Shown: positions 33,989 through 42,766 of the stretch, one piece after another
Layout: every line of letters starts with the position of its first letter
Numbering within the stretch: position 1 is the first letter of the stretch
Assembly (NCBI RefSeq): GCF_944324525.1
Contig: NZ_CALUWS010000008.1
Location: 1 to 64,000, forward strand
Source of the DNA: an uncultured Desulfovibrio sp.
Lineage (GTDB): Bacteria > Desulfobacterota > Desulfovibrionia > Desulfovibrionales > Desulfovibrionaceae
Length of the DNA stretch: 64,000 bases
Direction of reading: 5' to 3'
Translations under genes and position numbers: made by a program
Notes under the pieces: model-generated
Told to the model about the DNA's origin: nothing
Seen by the model: the letters and a program-made list of their open reading frames with translations, nothing else
Database searches by the model: none

Positions 33989-35986
33989 TTAGGCCACCAC
34001 ATGAAGGGAACGGGTGGCATATCTTGCCGTTTCACCTATTATATGCATAGGCTGTGCCAAGTCGTTTTCTTCCGGGTAGATCCTTGAATTTCGCAGGTTT
34101 GCAAGATTCTGCAGGTGGGCAAGTTCTTCACGGCGGGCATCTTCTTCCTGCCGGGCGTTATGCTGCTGCATATTTTGCCACTGGTCGCCGTTGCTTTCGG
34201 CCAGATCCTTCTGCTGGTTCTGGAGGCCCACTTCCAGCTTGTCGACCTTGAAGCCCTGCTGTTCCAGATTGATGCGGATATTTTCCAGCTGCTGGCTGAC
34301 GAGTTCGGCGGTCTCGCTCTTTTCGGAACGGATCTGCGCGCTCACTTCGCCGTTGCGCATGGTGAGGGTCAGAGTGATGGCCCCCAGTTCCGCCGGATGC
34401 AGTTCCACGTCGAGGCGGCGCACATTGCTGCGCATGGCCTGCAGGAAGCCGTCCTGAACCTGCTGGCCTACCTGACGCGAGAGGGAAGACTGCTGGTTCT
34501 GCTGGGCGGCATCAAGGCGCGTCGCTTCAAAACGGGCCGCATCCAGACGCATGTTCTGGAATTGCGCGGCAAGGTCGGCTGGCTTGTCCTGCCCGCTGTG
34601 CAGGTTGCCGCCAAGGTCGTTCATGCCGGACTGCTTCTGTCCGTCGCCGGAAGCGGTGACCGCATGGCGGGCATCCTGCACGAGGCCGATGCGTTCGGCA
34701 TCCGTCTTGGCGGCATCGCCATCCTCAAGGCCCTGCTTGGCCAGCTGGAGGCGGCGCAGGCCGTCCTCGGTGGCGGCGGCTTCGCTGCTTTCGCTGTAGC
34801 GCATGCGCAGGCCGGTCATGTCAGCGGCATCGCCACGGCGGGCATTGGCGCGGGCGGCGTGTTCGTCTTCGCCCGCCTTGCCCATGCCGGTGGCGGAAAG
34901 ACCGTTATCCGTCTTGTTGATGACGGCGCTCTGGCGTCCGTCGGCGCTGCGGCCCGAGGCTTCACTGAAGCGGGCGGCCTGCTCGCGGGCGGCATTTTCC
35001 TTCTGAGAAGCGTCAAGGGCGGCTTCGAGGTTCTCACGGGTCTGCTTCTGCACCGTGCGCTCGATCATGGCCTTGCTCTGCTGCACTTCTCGGCTTTGCA
35101 GAGATTCGGCCTGCGCTTCCTTTTCCATGCGCTCACGGGCCTTCTTGATGACCTGACGCACGGTCTGGGCCGCGGCTTCGTCCAGCTTGGCCTGCTTGTT
35201 CTCCATTTCGGCAAGATGGGCGCGCGCGGGGTTCATGAGGTTGCTGAACTGGTCGCTGGTGCAGCGCAGGCCATCAGCCCCGCCGAAGCTGCTCATGAGC
35301 TTCTGCTGCACGGAAGCGGGCAGACCGAGCCCCTTGGCCAGGATGGCCATGTCGTCCTGGGAAATGTCGATGGTGCCGCCATGCTCGGCGCCGCTGAACG
35401 TCTTCTGGATGAGCGCAAGCGCCTGGAGCCCCTTGCCCTGCTGCATGAGGTCCATGGCATTGACGGCCAGTTCGCCCGAGGGGTCGATCTGGTTGAGCAG
35501 ACCGGTGAGCATGTCCTTGTCGCTGTCGCTGAGCTTCACCGTGCTGTTCATCTGCAGGCTGGCCATGACCTGCGCCAGCATGGCGCCGTCGGGCGACTGC
35601 ATGAGGGCGTCGAGACCGCCCAGAGCGTCTTCGGGAGCGCCGGCCTTGATGAGGGACGCGCGCAGATCCTGGAGTTCCTTCTTGGTGAAGGTCACTTCAT
35701 CCAGGGTATAGAGTACGCCGTTGAGCGTATGGCGGCTGTAGGGCGCATCCACCAGCGGGCCGGTGGCCTCGTCTTCTTCCAGGGCTTCCTTGACGTTTTC
35801 GGACTCGCCCCGGTTGACGGCGTCGATGGCGGAATGCACAGAATCCAGGAAGTTGTCCACCGGATCGGAGTCGCTGGAATCAAGCGAGCTCTGGAAAATG
35901 CCGGCGAAATTGCCGGAAGCGGATGCCGCCGTAGCCGCGCCCGTATCCTGACTCTGGATGCTGTAATCGGAAGGAAGAATTTGCAT
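33989..35986 (-). CDS. fliK: flagellar hook-length control protein FliK
   Basis: FliK is the secreted ruler that sets hook length and switches export specificity. The 665-residue protein has the expected disordered, Gln/Ala-rich N-terminal two-thirds with coiled-coil segments (EMENKQAKLDEAAAQTVRQ) and a C-terminal FliK_C domain: VRRLDVELHPAELGAITLTL, NGEVSAQIRSEKSETAELV, LEQQGFKVDKLEVGL. The ATG at 35986 is preceded by CAAGGAGTATG. First gene of the operon with flgD and flgE. The long ruler part fits the long hook protein, though no quantitative claim can be made. Confidence 0.93.
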   Translation of the reverse strand: MQILPSDYSIQSQDTGAATAASASGNFAGIFQSSLDSSDSDPVDNFLDSVHSAIDAVNRGESENVKEALEEDEATGPLVDAPYSRHTLNGVLYTLDEVTFTKKELQDLRASLIKAGAPEDALGGLDALMQSPDGAMLAQVMASLQMNSTVKLSDSDKDMLTGLLNQIDPSGELAVNAMDLMQQGKGLQALALIQKTFSGAEHGGTIDISQDDMAILAKGLGLPASVQQKLMSSFGGADGLRCTSDQFSNLMNPARAHLAEMENKQAKLDEAAAQTVRQVIKKARERMEKEAQAESLQSREVQQSKAMIERTVQKQTRENLEAALDASQKENAAREQAARFSEASGRSADGRQSAVINKTDNGLSATGMGKAGEDEHAARANARRGDAADMTGLRMRYSESSEAAATEDGLRRLQLAKQGLEDGDAAKTDAERIGLVQDARHAVTASGDGQKQSGMNDLGGNLHSGQDKPADLAAQFQNMRLDAARFEATRLDAAQQNQQSSLSRQVGQQVQDGFLQAMRSNVRRLDVELHPAELGAITLTLTMRNGEVSAQIRSEKSETAELVSQQLENIRINLEQQGFKVDKLEVGLQNQQKDLAESNGDQWQNMQQHNARQEEDARREELAHLQNLANLRNSRIYPEENDLAQPMHIIGETARYATRSLHVVA

Positions 35987-36009
35987 GGCATACTCCTTGT
36001 CCCGGGAGG

Positions 36010-36029
36010 TATACAAGGAACATGCCAAA
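36010..36029 (-). promoter_or_regulatory. possible sigma-54 promoter of fliK-flgD-flgE
   Basis: Minus-strand TTTGGCATGTTCCTTGTATA: TGGCAT and TTGTA are at RpoN spacing (10 bases between GG and the -12 dinucleotide), but that dinucleotide is GT rather than GC. It lies 24-43 bases ahead of the fliK ATG. Confidence 0.4.
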
Positions 36030-36097
36030 ATGCGTTATCGTGTTTTTTCGCGGGATTGATGGTAGCGTATCTCGGCGGACGGCAAGACTTTCCCGGC

Positions 36098-36134
36098 AAA
36101 AAAAGCCCACCGGTCAGGGGAGGTCCGACCGGCT
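36098..36134 (-). terminator. intrinsic terminator of the GGDEF gene
   Basis: Minus-strand GCCGGTC / GACCGG-T-GGC pairing around GGACCTCCCCT, followed by TTTTTTT. It begins 11 bases past the GGDEF gene stop and precedes the fliK promoter, separating the two units. Confidence 0.7.
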
Positions 36135-36144
36135 GGCCAAGGGG

Positions 36145-37533
36145 TCAGCTGGCGCTTTCCGCCTGGCCCCGTTGCGCCTTGATGCGCTTTTTTTCCTGGT
36201 ACATGCGTTCGTCGGCCTGCTGGATGAGGTCGTCGAGGTTGTCGGCCGCGTCTTTCCAGACATATCCCAGCGCAAGTCCGCCAGGATAGGCGGCCTCGCA
36301 TTCCTTGCGCATGCTTTCGAGCTTGAGGAGGAAGATGTCCTCGCGGATATTGCCGCAGACAAAGACGAATTCGTCCCCGCCGATGCGGAAGATGTCGCTG
36401 CTGCGGAAATGCCGGGCAAAAATGCGGCTCATGCCCTGGATGAACTCGTCGCCTTTTTCGTGCCCGTAGGTGTCGTTGATCCGCTTGAGTCCGTTGAGAT
36501 CGATGAAGGCCACGCCGATCTTGGGAGCGGGAGTCTCGGAAAAGGTCTTGCAGGTGGTGAGGTAGGCGTTGCGGTTGCCGAGCCCCGTGAGCGGGTCGCG
36601 CAAGCCGAGCGTACGCAGTTCATCCGCTATGCGGGTCTTGGAGATGGTGTTGTCGATGAAATAGGCAAGGGAATGCAGCAGGGTCAGATCGTGCTGACGG
36701 TTGCGGGGATTATCCACGCCGATGAAGCCGGAAAGCAAGCCGTTGATGTGCAGGGGGACAAGGAAAAGACTTTGGATATCCTGCGGTTTGTGCAGAGCAT
36801 ACAAGTCGGGTAAAACGTCGCGTATTTCCTCAAGATCATTGATGATGACGCTGTTCGTGCTGCCGAAGGCCTTCATCCAGGGCGAAAAGACCGCATAGGG
36901 GATATTTTGCAGCTGGTTTTTTTGCGGCGTGACGCCGGGAGCGCACCATTCATGCGTATTGGTCACGATATCCGCCCCGGAAGCGTCATATTTGGTCTCA
37001 AAGACGTAGCAGCGATCCGCTTCATAGAGACGTCCCGCCAGCAGGAGGGCCTTTTCCACGGCGGTATTGAAATTTTCCTCTTCCAGCAGGGTGCGGACAC
37101 ATTGCAAGAGCGTCTGTTCCGCGGCGAGTTTGTTCTTTATGTTTTTTTGTTCAAGGACGCTTTCCGTAATGTCGGTGGCGATCTCCATGTGGAGCGTTTT
37201 GCCTTTGTAGCGGATGAATTTGTCCTTGACGCGGAAGTAACGCCCAATTTTTTCGTTATAATGCTCCCAGATATAGGATTTTTCGTGGGAAAGCTTGTTC
37301 ATGGGGCAGAAGGGGCAGGGCGCATCGAAATTTTGAAAGAGCTGGTAGCATTTCTGGCTTGCTATGTCGGCATCGGAAAAGAGGCTGCCGCAGATCTCAT
37401 TGAGCCAGAGGATTTCGTATGTTTCGGGATCGTTGACGTAGATGATGTCATCCAGTGAGCTTGCTATCAGGCCGGAGAGGCATTCCTCCTGCGTTTGCAT
37501 GCATGTTTTGTTATGACGTTTGTAGTAGGGCAT
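36145..37533 (-). CDS. PAS-GAF-GGDEF diguanylate cyclase
   Basis: Predicted to make cyclic di-GMP in the cytosol in response to a PAS/GAF-sensed signal. The 462 residues comprise a PAS-like domain with clustered cysteines (ASQKCYQLFQNFDAPCPFCPM, about residues 50-75), a GAF-like domain (about 145-300), and a GGDEF domain (LRDPLTGLGNRNAY, FIDLNGLKRINDTYGHEKGDEF, FRIGGDEFVFV). An RSSD lies four residues before GGDEF, close to but not at the usual inhibitory-site spacing. No membrane segment. The ATG at 37533 follows CGGAGAGAC. Confidence 0.9.
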   Translation of the reverse strand: MPYYKRHNKTCMQTQEECLSGLIASSLDDIIYVNDPETYEILWLNEICGSLFSDADIASQKCYQLFQNFDAPCPFCPMNKLSHEKSYIWEHYNEKIGRYFRVKDKFIRYKGKTLHMEIATDITESVLEQKNIKNKLAAEQTLLQCVRTLLEEENFNTAVEKALLLAGRLYEADRCYVFETKYDASGADIVTNTHEWCAPGVTPQKNQLQNIPYAVFSPWMKAFGSTNSVIINDLEEIRDVLPDLYALHKPQDIQSLFLVPLHINGLLSGFIGVDNPRNRQHDLTLLHSLAYFIDNTISKTRIADELRTLGLRDPLTGLGNRNAYLTTCKTFSETPAPKIGVAFIDLNGLKRINDTYGHEKGDEFIQGMSRIFARHFRSSDIFRIGGDEFVFVCGNIREDIFLLKLESMRKECEAAYPGGLALGYVWKDAADNLDDLIQQADERMYQEKKRIKAQRGQAESAS

Positions 37534-37936
37534 CAGAGTCTCTCCGGCTGTGGGGGGAAGTGGTGGCGGCCCAGGGGATGACTGTCTTTTATGCTGTGCC
37601 AATCTATTGAATTTGTTGATTTTAATGGTAAGTCATCTGTACTTCCAAAATAGGAATTTTTTTCAGTGATGTCAAATATCCGGATAGGGTGATGAAGTAT
37701 GCATCCCGCAGTCGGGCGAACAGATCCAGAAGGGGGGGATGTGCCGCCGCGGCAGGATGCGGGAAACGCCGTCAGGCAGGCGTCGGCGCCGCGCGGGAAG
37801 CGGAAAAGACTTTCTCTGGAGCTGCCCTGCTGACATGCGGCGCTTTTGGGGATAAGCTGCCGTTGCGGGCCGGAAGCCGGCATGGCCGGCAGGGGGCCCC
37901 GTTCGTCAACCCATCATCAACACAGAGGAAGTGCGC
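37534..37936. other. divergent intergenic region, no gene seen
   Basis: Separates the GGDEF gene from the small exported-protein gene on the other strand. Positions 37590-37690 are A+T-rich (ATTGAATTTGTTGATTTTAA), unlike the flanks, and are the likely promoter area for one or both genes. No repeat family A or B copy is present. Confidence 0.5.
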
Positions 37937-38242
37937 ATGAAAAAACACGTCATGGCCGCTCTGGCGGCACTTGTCCTGCTGACGTCTCCCTGCCTCGTTG
38001 CCGCCGCCCAGCAGGATGCGTCCGCTCCCGCGGCCGGATCCGCCCCCGCCGAGACGGCCGCCCCGGCCGCAACGGAAGCGGTCGGCCGGGAGGTCCACGG
38101 CAATCCGGGCAGCAAGGTGTATCATCTGCCGTCGTGCCGCTATTACAACAGCAAGGGGGCAAGCAAGGTCTTCAAGACGGCGGAAGAGGCCGGGGCTGCC
38201 GGTTATCGTCCCTGCAAGACCTGCGGCAAGGGAGGCGCGTAA
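37937..38242 (+). CDS. small exported protein with Ada-like cysteine domain
   Basis: A 101-residue protein with a Sec signal peptide (MKKHVMAALAALVLLTSPCLVAAAQQ), an Ala/Pro-rich linker of about 25 residues, and a 45-residue C-terminal domain HGNPGSKVYHLPSCRYYN...EEAGAAGYRPCKTCG. That pattern matches the cysteine-bearing Ada-N-like small domain (H-x3-C-R-Y-Y ... R-P-C-x2-C), often exported and sometimes attached to nucleases. Function unknown; three cysteines could bind zinc. GAGGAAGTG precedes the ATG at 37937. It is convergent with the autotransporter gene. Confidence 0.75.
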   Translation: MKKHVMAALAALVLLTSPCLVAAAQQDASAPAAGSAPAETAAPAATEAVGREVHGNPGSKVYHLPSCRYYNSKGASKVFKTAEEAGAAGYRPCKTCGKGGA

Positions 38243-38341
38243 GCACGTCGTGCGGCCTTTGCCGCATCTTCCTGCATGCCGGTATGCCGGACCGCGGGGG
38301 CTTCGACCTCCCTGCGGTTCGGCGGATCCGGCAACGCCTGT

Positions 38342-41300
38342 TCAGAATTCATACACCAGATGGACGCGGCCGCCGATGCTGCGCCGCGTGCCCGCCGCGC
38401 CTTCCACGGCCAGATCCAGCCGCAGGGGCGCGGTCTCGGGCGTGATGGCGAGGCCCAGCTCGAAAAGGGCGCTGCTGCCCGTCATGGATGTGGACGGGAT
38501 GGCCATGCCGCTGCTGCGGGAGGCGGCGCGGGCTGTGCCGAGGCATTCGTATTCCCACGCGGCCCCCATATAGACGGAAGCCGAGGGGAGGATGCCGCCG
38601 TCAAGGCGGGCCCCCAGCCGGATGCGGGAGGAGTCCACCGCATCGAAATGGATGCTGTCGCCGTTGACGCCGGTATCCTGCGCGTCCTGATGGAGGAAAA
38701 GATACTTGCCGTAGACATCCAGCGTCCAGGCGTCGCCCAGCGGCAGGAGGCAGCCCAGGCCCGCGTGGCCGCCGTAGTAGGGCGTCGTCAGGGCGTAGTC
38801 CGCCGGACGGTCCATGTTGTCCAGCAGATCGTCGCTGTGCCAGGCGGTATTCACTTCGCCGGCGCGGCCGCTGGCCTCGATGTAGAGGCCGCGCAGCAGC
38901 CCCTGGGTGAAATCGATCCGCGCAAGCAGCCCGCCGCCCGTATAGCGGGCATCGCCATAGCCGGAGATCGTTTGGCCCGCTGTTTCCCGTGTCGTCTCAA
39001 GGTTGCCGTAGCCCGCTTCAAAGAACGCGCCCGCCAGCATGTCCGCCCAGGCGGTTCCGGCATGGCGGGCAAGGCCGGTCACGAGGGACATGCCCCGGCT
39101 CGTCACGCCGGTCTCCGTGGTCAGGCTTGCCGTACCGCCGTAGATGGTCGCAAAGGCGGCCCATCCCGTGCCGTCAGTCTGGCGGGCGGCGGCGCGGGCG
39201 TCGCGCAGGGCGGCCCCGGCCACCAGATCCCCGCCCTGATTGAGCAGGCCCGCCGCCCCGATGCGGGCTTCGGTCAGGGCGCCCGCCAGCGGATTGGGGC
39301 GGGAAGCGTCGATGCGGATATAGATGGAGTCCTCGTCGCTGAGGACGGCCCCGTCATACAGGACGGCATAGCCCTGGAGCAGGCTGACAAGACCGCCGAC
39401 ATCGGCTTTGGCGATGGCCTGACTGGCGTCGTGCACCAGCTCGAAGGTCTCGCCGAGGTGAGCTCTGCCGCCGGTGATGATGTCCGGCAGCTGGGCCGTG
39501 ACCGTCGTCCCGTCGAAGTCGCCGCTCTGCGCGCCGCTTACGGTCAGCATGGGGACGCCTGCCGCCGCCGTCCCCGGCGCGGGCAGGACGAAATGCAGGT
39601 TGGCGAAGCCGGCGGCGCGGCTGACCGTGCCCTGCCAGCTGTCCACGAAGAGCGTATTGCCGCTGCCGCGTGAGGCCACGGCCTGTCCGCCCGCTTCCCC
39701 GCCGAAAAGCCGGGTGTCCGCCGGCAGTGACGCCTGCTTGCCGATGATGATGCTGTTGCCGGTCGCGCTGCCCCCTGCCGCCGTCCGGCCGCCGTAAATG
39801 TCGCCGCTGACGCTGCCGTCATTGATCAGAAGGGTGTTGTGCGAGGCATCGCCCGCGCTTTTTTCCAGATAGCCGCCCACCAGATCGCCGTCCACCCGGC
39901 CGCCCCCCGTCACGGCGATGGTATTGTTGCCGGCGCTGCCGCCGTCTGCCGTCCGGCCGCCGTAAATGTCGCCGCTGACGCTGCCGTCATTGATCAGAAG
40001 GGTGTTGTGCGAGGCATCGCCCGCGCTTTTTTCCAGATAGCCGCCCACCAGATCGCCGTCCACCCGGCCGCCCCCCGTCACGGCGATGGTATTGTTGCCG
40101 GCGCTGCCGCCGTCTGCCGTCCGGCCGCCGTGGATATCGCCGCTCACGCTGCCGCCGCTGACCAGGATGGTATTGTGGGACGCGTCCCCCGCGCCCTCCA
40201 GGCTGCCGCCCGCCAGACTGCCGTCCACCCGGCCGCCCTGCAGCACGGAAATGGTGTTGTTGCCGGCGCTGCCGCCGTCTGCCGTCCGGCCGCCGTAAAT
40301 GTCGCCGCTGACGCTGCCGTCACTGATCAGAAGGGTGTTGTGCGAGGCCTCGCCCGCGCTTTTTTCCAGATAGCCGCCCGCCAGGTCGCCGTCCACCCGG
40401 CCGCCCTCCACCACGGCGATGGTGTTGTAACTGGCGCTGTTGCCGTCTGATGTGCCGGTGGCGTCGCCGCCGTGCACAGCGCCGTGGACGACGGCTCCGG
40501 CGCCGATGACGATGCTGTTGCCGTCCAGTCTGGCGGGGAAGGGCGTGTCAGGCGAAAAGCCGCCGGTGACGTTCCGCTCCACGACCGCATTGCGCAGATA
40601 CACGGCATTGTTGCTGGCGGAAGCCTCTGCCGCATCGCTCTGCGCGGAAGCGGCGATAAGGTTTTCCGTGATGTGGCCGCCGGTGACGGAGACCACATTG
40701 TCGTTGGCCACGGCGTCCCGGCTGGTGCTGAAGGCCAGCCCGCCCACAACATGCTTGGCCGTGCCGCCGGAGATGCTCACCGTATTGCCGGAAGCCTCCG
40801 CCGTACCTTTGCCGGTGGCTGAACCGCCGTACAGCTCCTCCACGCTGCCTCCGGCGACGTTGATCATATTGCCGTAGGCGGCGGCAACGGTATCGCTCCC
40901 GCCGTTGATGGCGCTGGTTCTGCCGCCGAATGCCTGCAGCAGGCTGGCCGTGCCGTCGATGCTCACCCGGTTGTTCGAGGTCATGAACAGACCGCCGTCG
41001 CCGCCGTCGGCCCGGGCATAGCCGCCGTACGCGGAGGCCAGGTCGCCCAGCGCGAGCGGGCCGCTGATGGACAGGCTGTTGGCCGCGGCGATGGCGCTTG
41101 CCATGCTGCGGGCGTAGCCGCCGTAGATGCTGGGACTGTCGCCCGTGAGACCGCCGGTGATGATGACGCTGTTTCCGCCCGCTCGCGCCGTGTCGTTATC
41201 GCTGCGGGCATAGCCGCCGTAGATGCTGCTGCTGACCGAACCGCCGCTGATGACGAGGCGGGCGCTTTCAGCCAGGGCATCGCCGCTTTTGGACCGGCGC

Positions 41301-41458
41301 TGCAGCGCGTAGACGCTGTCCCAGATGCCGTCGTGAATGGTGAGACTGCCGCTGCCTACGTTGTCCTGCGCTCGGGGAGCAGCGGGATTCCCCAGCAAAA
41401 GCAGGGCGGACAGCAGCAGGCTGAAGCCACATCCTCTCGAAAGGTGCAAAGACGTCAT
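38342..41458 (-). CDS. autotransporter adhesin-like protein with tandem passenger repeats
   Basis: Type V secreted surface protein of 1038 residues. A signal peptide (SRGCGFSLLLSALLLLGNPAAPRAQ) leads into a beta-helical passenger rich in YGGYARS, NNTIAVTGGGRVDG and HNTLLINDGSVSGDIYGG motifs. The C-terminal 280 residues (from GWAAFATIYGG) form the beta-barrel and end VHLVYEF, with the terminal Phe expected for BAM recognition. The passenger includes about five 55-56-residue units. The start at 41458 follows CGGGAGTCG. No export partner is adjacent. The substrate or receptor cannot be inferred. Confidence 0.88.
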   Translation of the reverse strand: MTSLHLSRGCGFSLLLSALLLLGNPAAPRAQDNVGSGSLTIHDGIWDSVYALQRRSKSGDALAESARLVISGGSVSSSIYGGYARSDNDTARAGGNSVIITGGLTGDSPSIYGGYARSMASAIAAANSLSISGPLALGDLASAYGGYARADGGDGGLFMTSNNRVSIDGTASLLQAFGGRTSAINGGSDTVAAAYGNMINVAGGSVEELYGGSATGKGTAEASGNTVSISGGTAKHVVGGLAFSTSRDAVANDNVVSVTGGHITENLIAASAQSDAAEASASNNAVYLRNAVVERNVTGGFSPDTPFPARLDGNSIVIGAGAVVHGAVHGGDATGTSDGNSASYNTIAVVEGGRVDGDLAGGYLEKSAGEASHNTLLISDGSVSGDIYGGRTADGGSAGNNTISVLQGGRVDGSLAGGSLEGAGDASHNTILVSGGSVSGDIHGGRTADGGSAGNNTIAVTGGGRVDGDLVGGYLEKSAGDASHNTLLINDGSVSGDIYGGRTADGGSAGNNTIAVTGGGRVDGDLVGGYLEKSAGDASHNTLLINDGSVSGDIYGGRTAAGGSATGNSIIIGKQASLPADTRLFGGEAGGQAVASRGSGNTLFVDSWQGTVSRAAGFANLHFVLPAPGTAAAGVPMLTVSGAQSGDFDGTTVTAQLPDIITGGRAHLGETFELVHDASQAIAKADVGGLVSLLQGYAVLYDGAVLSDEDSIYIRIDASRPNPLAGALTEARIGAAGLLNQGGDLVAGAALRDARAAARQTDGTGWAAFATIYGGTASLTTETGVTSRGMSLVTGLARHAGTAWADMLAGAFFEAGYGNLETTRETAGQTISGYGDARYTGGGLLARIDFTQGLLRGLYIEASGRAGEVNTAWHSDDLLDNMDRPADYALTTPYYGGHAGLGCLLPLGDAWTLDVYGKYLFLHQDAQDTGVNGDSIHFDAVDSSRIRLGARLDGGILPSASVYMGAAWEYECLGTARAASRSSGMAIPSTSMTGSSALFELGLAITPETAPLRLDLAVEGAAGTRRSIGGRVHLVYEF
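39794..40467 (-). repeat. tandem 165/168-bp repeats in the autotransporter passenger
   Basis: Unit boundaries (start of the DIYGG/DIHGG codons) fall at 39794, 39962, 40130 and 40295, so spacing is 168, 168 and 165 bp, with a further diverged unit to about 40467. The units beginning 39794 and 39962 look identical over nearly their full length at the DNA level, which implies very recent duplication or gene conversion. Confidence 0.85.
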
Positions 41459-41727
41459 GGCGACTCCCGGCGCGGAAAATGCGGATGGAACTCTCCCCGT
41501 CAGCGCGGCGGCTATCCCCCTGCCGCAAGGTGGCGGGAACACGACCGCCAGGGCGTACGGGGAGAGCGTTCCCCGGAGGACATCCCTGTGGAACGCTTGC
41601 AAAAAGCATAGGACCACTTTTCGTCGAAAGCAATAGGTGTAGAAAATGCTATATTTGCTGGAAGCTGGTTTTCCGTCGGGAAAAACGCCGAACAGTAAAG
41701 CGGCAGGAGGCGGTGACGCGGACTTTT

Positions 41728-41848
41728 TAGAGCATTTTCCTACGGTCTGGCGTTTCGCGGAAAAAACGCGGTTTTTCCGCTTGGTTTGGGCCGGGCGGCG
41801 CTGTGCCGCCGCCTCGCATCTTGTCTTTTTCAAAGGCAAAATGCTCTA
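41728..41848 (+). repeat. dispersed repeat family A, copy 9 (palindrome 1 deleted)
   Basis: TAGAGCATTTTCCTACGG jumps directly to the TCTGGCGTTTCGCGG block, so palindrome 1 is missing. Palindromes 2 (GCGGAAAAAACGC / GCGGTTTTTCCGC) and 3 (GGCGGCGCTGTGCCGCC) are perfect, and CTTTTTCAAAGGCAAAATGCTCTA closes it. It sits in the 480-base gap between the autotransporter and the SDR gene; I see no gene in the rest of that gap. Confidence 0.75.
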
Positions 41849-41867
41849 TCCGGCATGGCGGCAAAAT

Positions 41868-41909
41868 GCCGGCAGGCAAGGGGCATTTCCATGCGGCCTG
41901 CCTGCCGGC
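41868..41909 (-). terminator. terminator-like hairpin after the SDR gene
   Basis: GCCGGCAGGC / GCCTGCCGGC, 10-bp perfect stem with a 22-base loop, followed on the minus strand by ATTTTG. It is placed where the tct catabolic operon ends. Confidence 0.45.
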
Positions 41910-41942
41910 GTATGGGGTGGGTCACGTTATGGGGAAAGCGGA

Positions 41943-42734
41943 TCAGCACATCCAGGCGCCTGCCGAGACGTTGATGTCCTGCCCCGTCATCATGGATGCG
42001 GCGTCGGAGCACAGGAAGGCGACGACATCGGCTATGGACGTTGGGGGGACAAAGGTGTTCAGCGGCGAGGCCCGCTTCTTTTCGCGTTCCACATCCTCGA
42101 AGTTCCGGTGCTGCGCCTCCGCGGCATGCTGGATGATCATGCGCTGGCGCGGGCCGTCGACGGCCCCGGGACAAACGGTATTGACGCGGATGTTCCACTG
42201 GCCGCACTCAAGGGCCAGCGAGCGGGTCAGGCCGATGATGGCGGCCTTGGCCGAGCAGTAGGAGGCTCTTTCGATCAGCGCGCGCTTGGCGGATACCGAG
42301 GATATGTTGACGATGTTCCCCTGCCGTTCGGAAGAGCTCTCCCGCAGCAGCGGGATGCCGTACTTGCACATGAGGAAGACGCCGTCCAGATTGATGGCGT
42401 TGGCCTTTTGCCATGCCGCGAGGGAGATGTTCTCCGTGGGCCCCATGGGGCCTGCCACGCCGCTGTTGTTGACGAGGATGTTCAGCTTCCCGAAGGTCTT
42501 CTTTATCTCACGGAAGCCGTCGGCAACGGAATCCTCGTTCGTGACGTCAAGGTGCAGACAGAGGGCTTTGGCATGACAGGCGCTTTCGATGAGTTGCTTC
42601 GTCTCCAGCGATGTCTGTTCGTTTATGTCGGCAATGACGACGCTGGCCCCGTGCCGTGCAAGACAAAGGGAGATGTCTCTTCCGATACCCTGACCGCCGC
42701 CGGTCACGACCGCGACACTGTTTTCAAGAAACAT
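41943..42734 (-). CDS. short-chain dehydrogenase/reductase
   Basis: A classical 263-residue SDR: cofactor motif VVTGGGQGIGRD, NNSGVAG, and the catalytic Ser-Tyr-Lys set in NISSVSAK and YCSAKAAIIGLTRSLALE, with NTVCPGAVDGP after it. An acidic residue after strand 2 (VVIADINEQ) suggests NAD(H). The substrate is not deducible; its place at the end of the tct cluster suggests oxidation of an imported hydroxy acid or an intermediate. CGGAGGAACC precedes the ATG. Confidence 0.88.
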   Translation of the reverse strand: MFLENSVAVVTGGGQGIGRDISLCLARHGASVVIADINEQTSLETKQLIESACHAKALCLHLDVTNEDSVADGFREIKKTFGKLNILVNNSGVAGPMGPTENISLAAWQKANAINLDGVFLMCKYGIPLLRESSSERQGNIVNISSVSAKRALIERASYCSAKAAIIGLTRSLALECGQWNIRVNTVCPGAVDGPRQRMIIQHAAEAQHRNFEDVEREKKRASPLNTFVPPTSIADVVAFLCSDAASMMTGQDINVSAGAWMC

Positions 42735-42766
42735 GGTTCCTCCGAAAGCAAGGTTGAATGGTTGAC

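Noticed and set aside
39780..40470. CRISPR array
   Set aside because: The repeats are in-frame protein-coding units of an autotransporter with 165/168-bp periods and no unique spacers.
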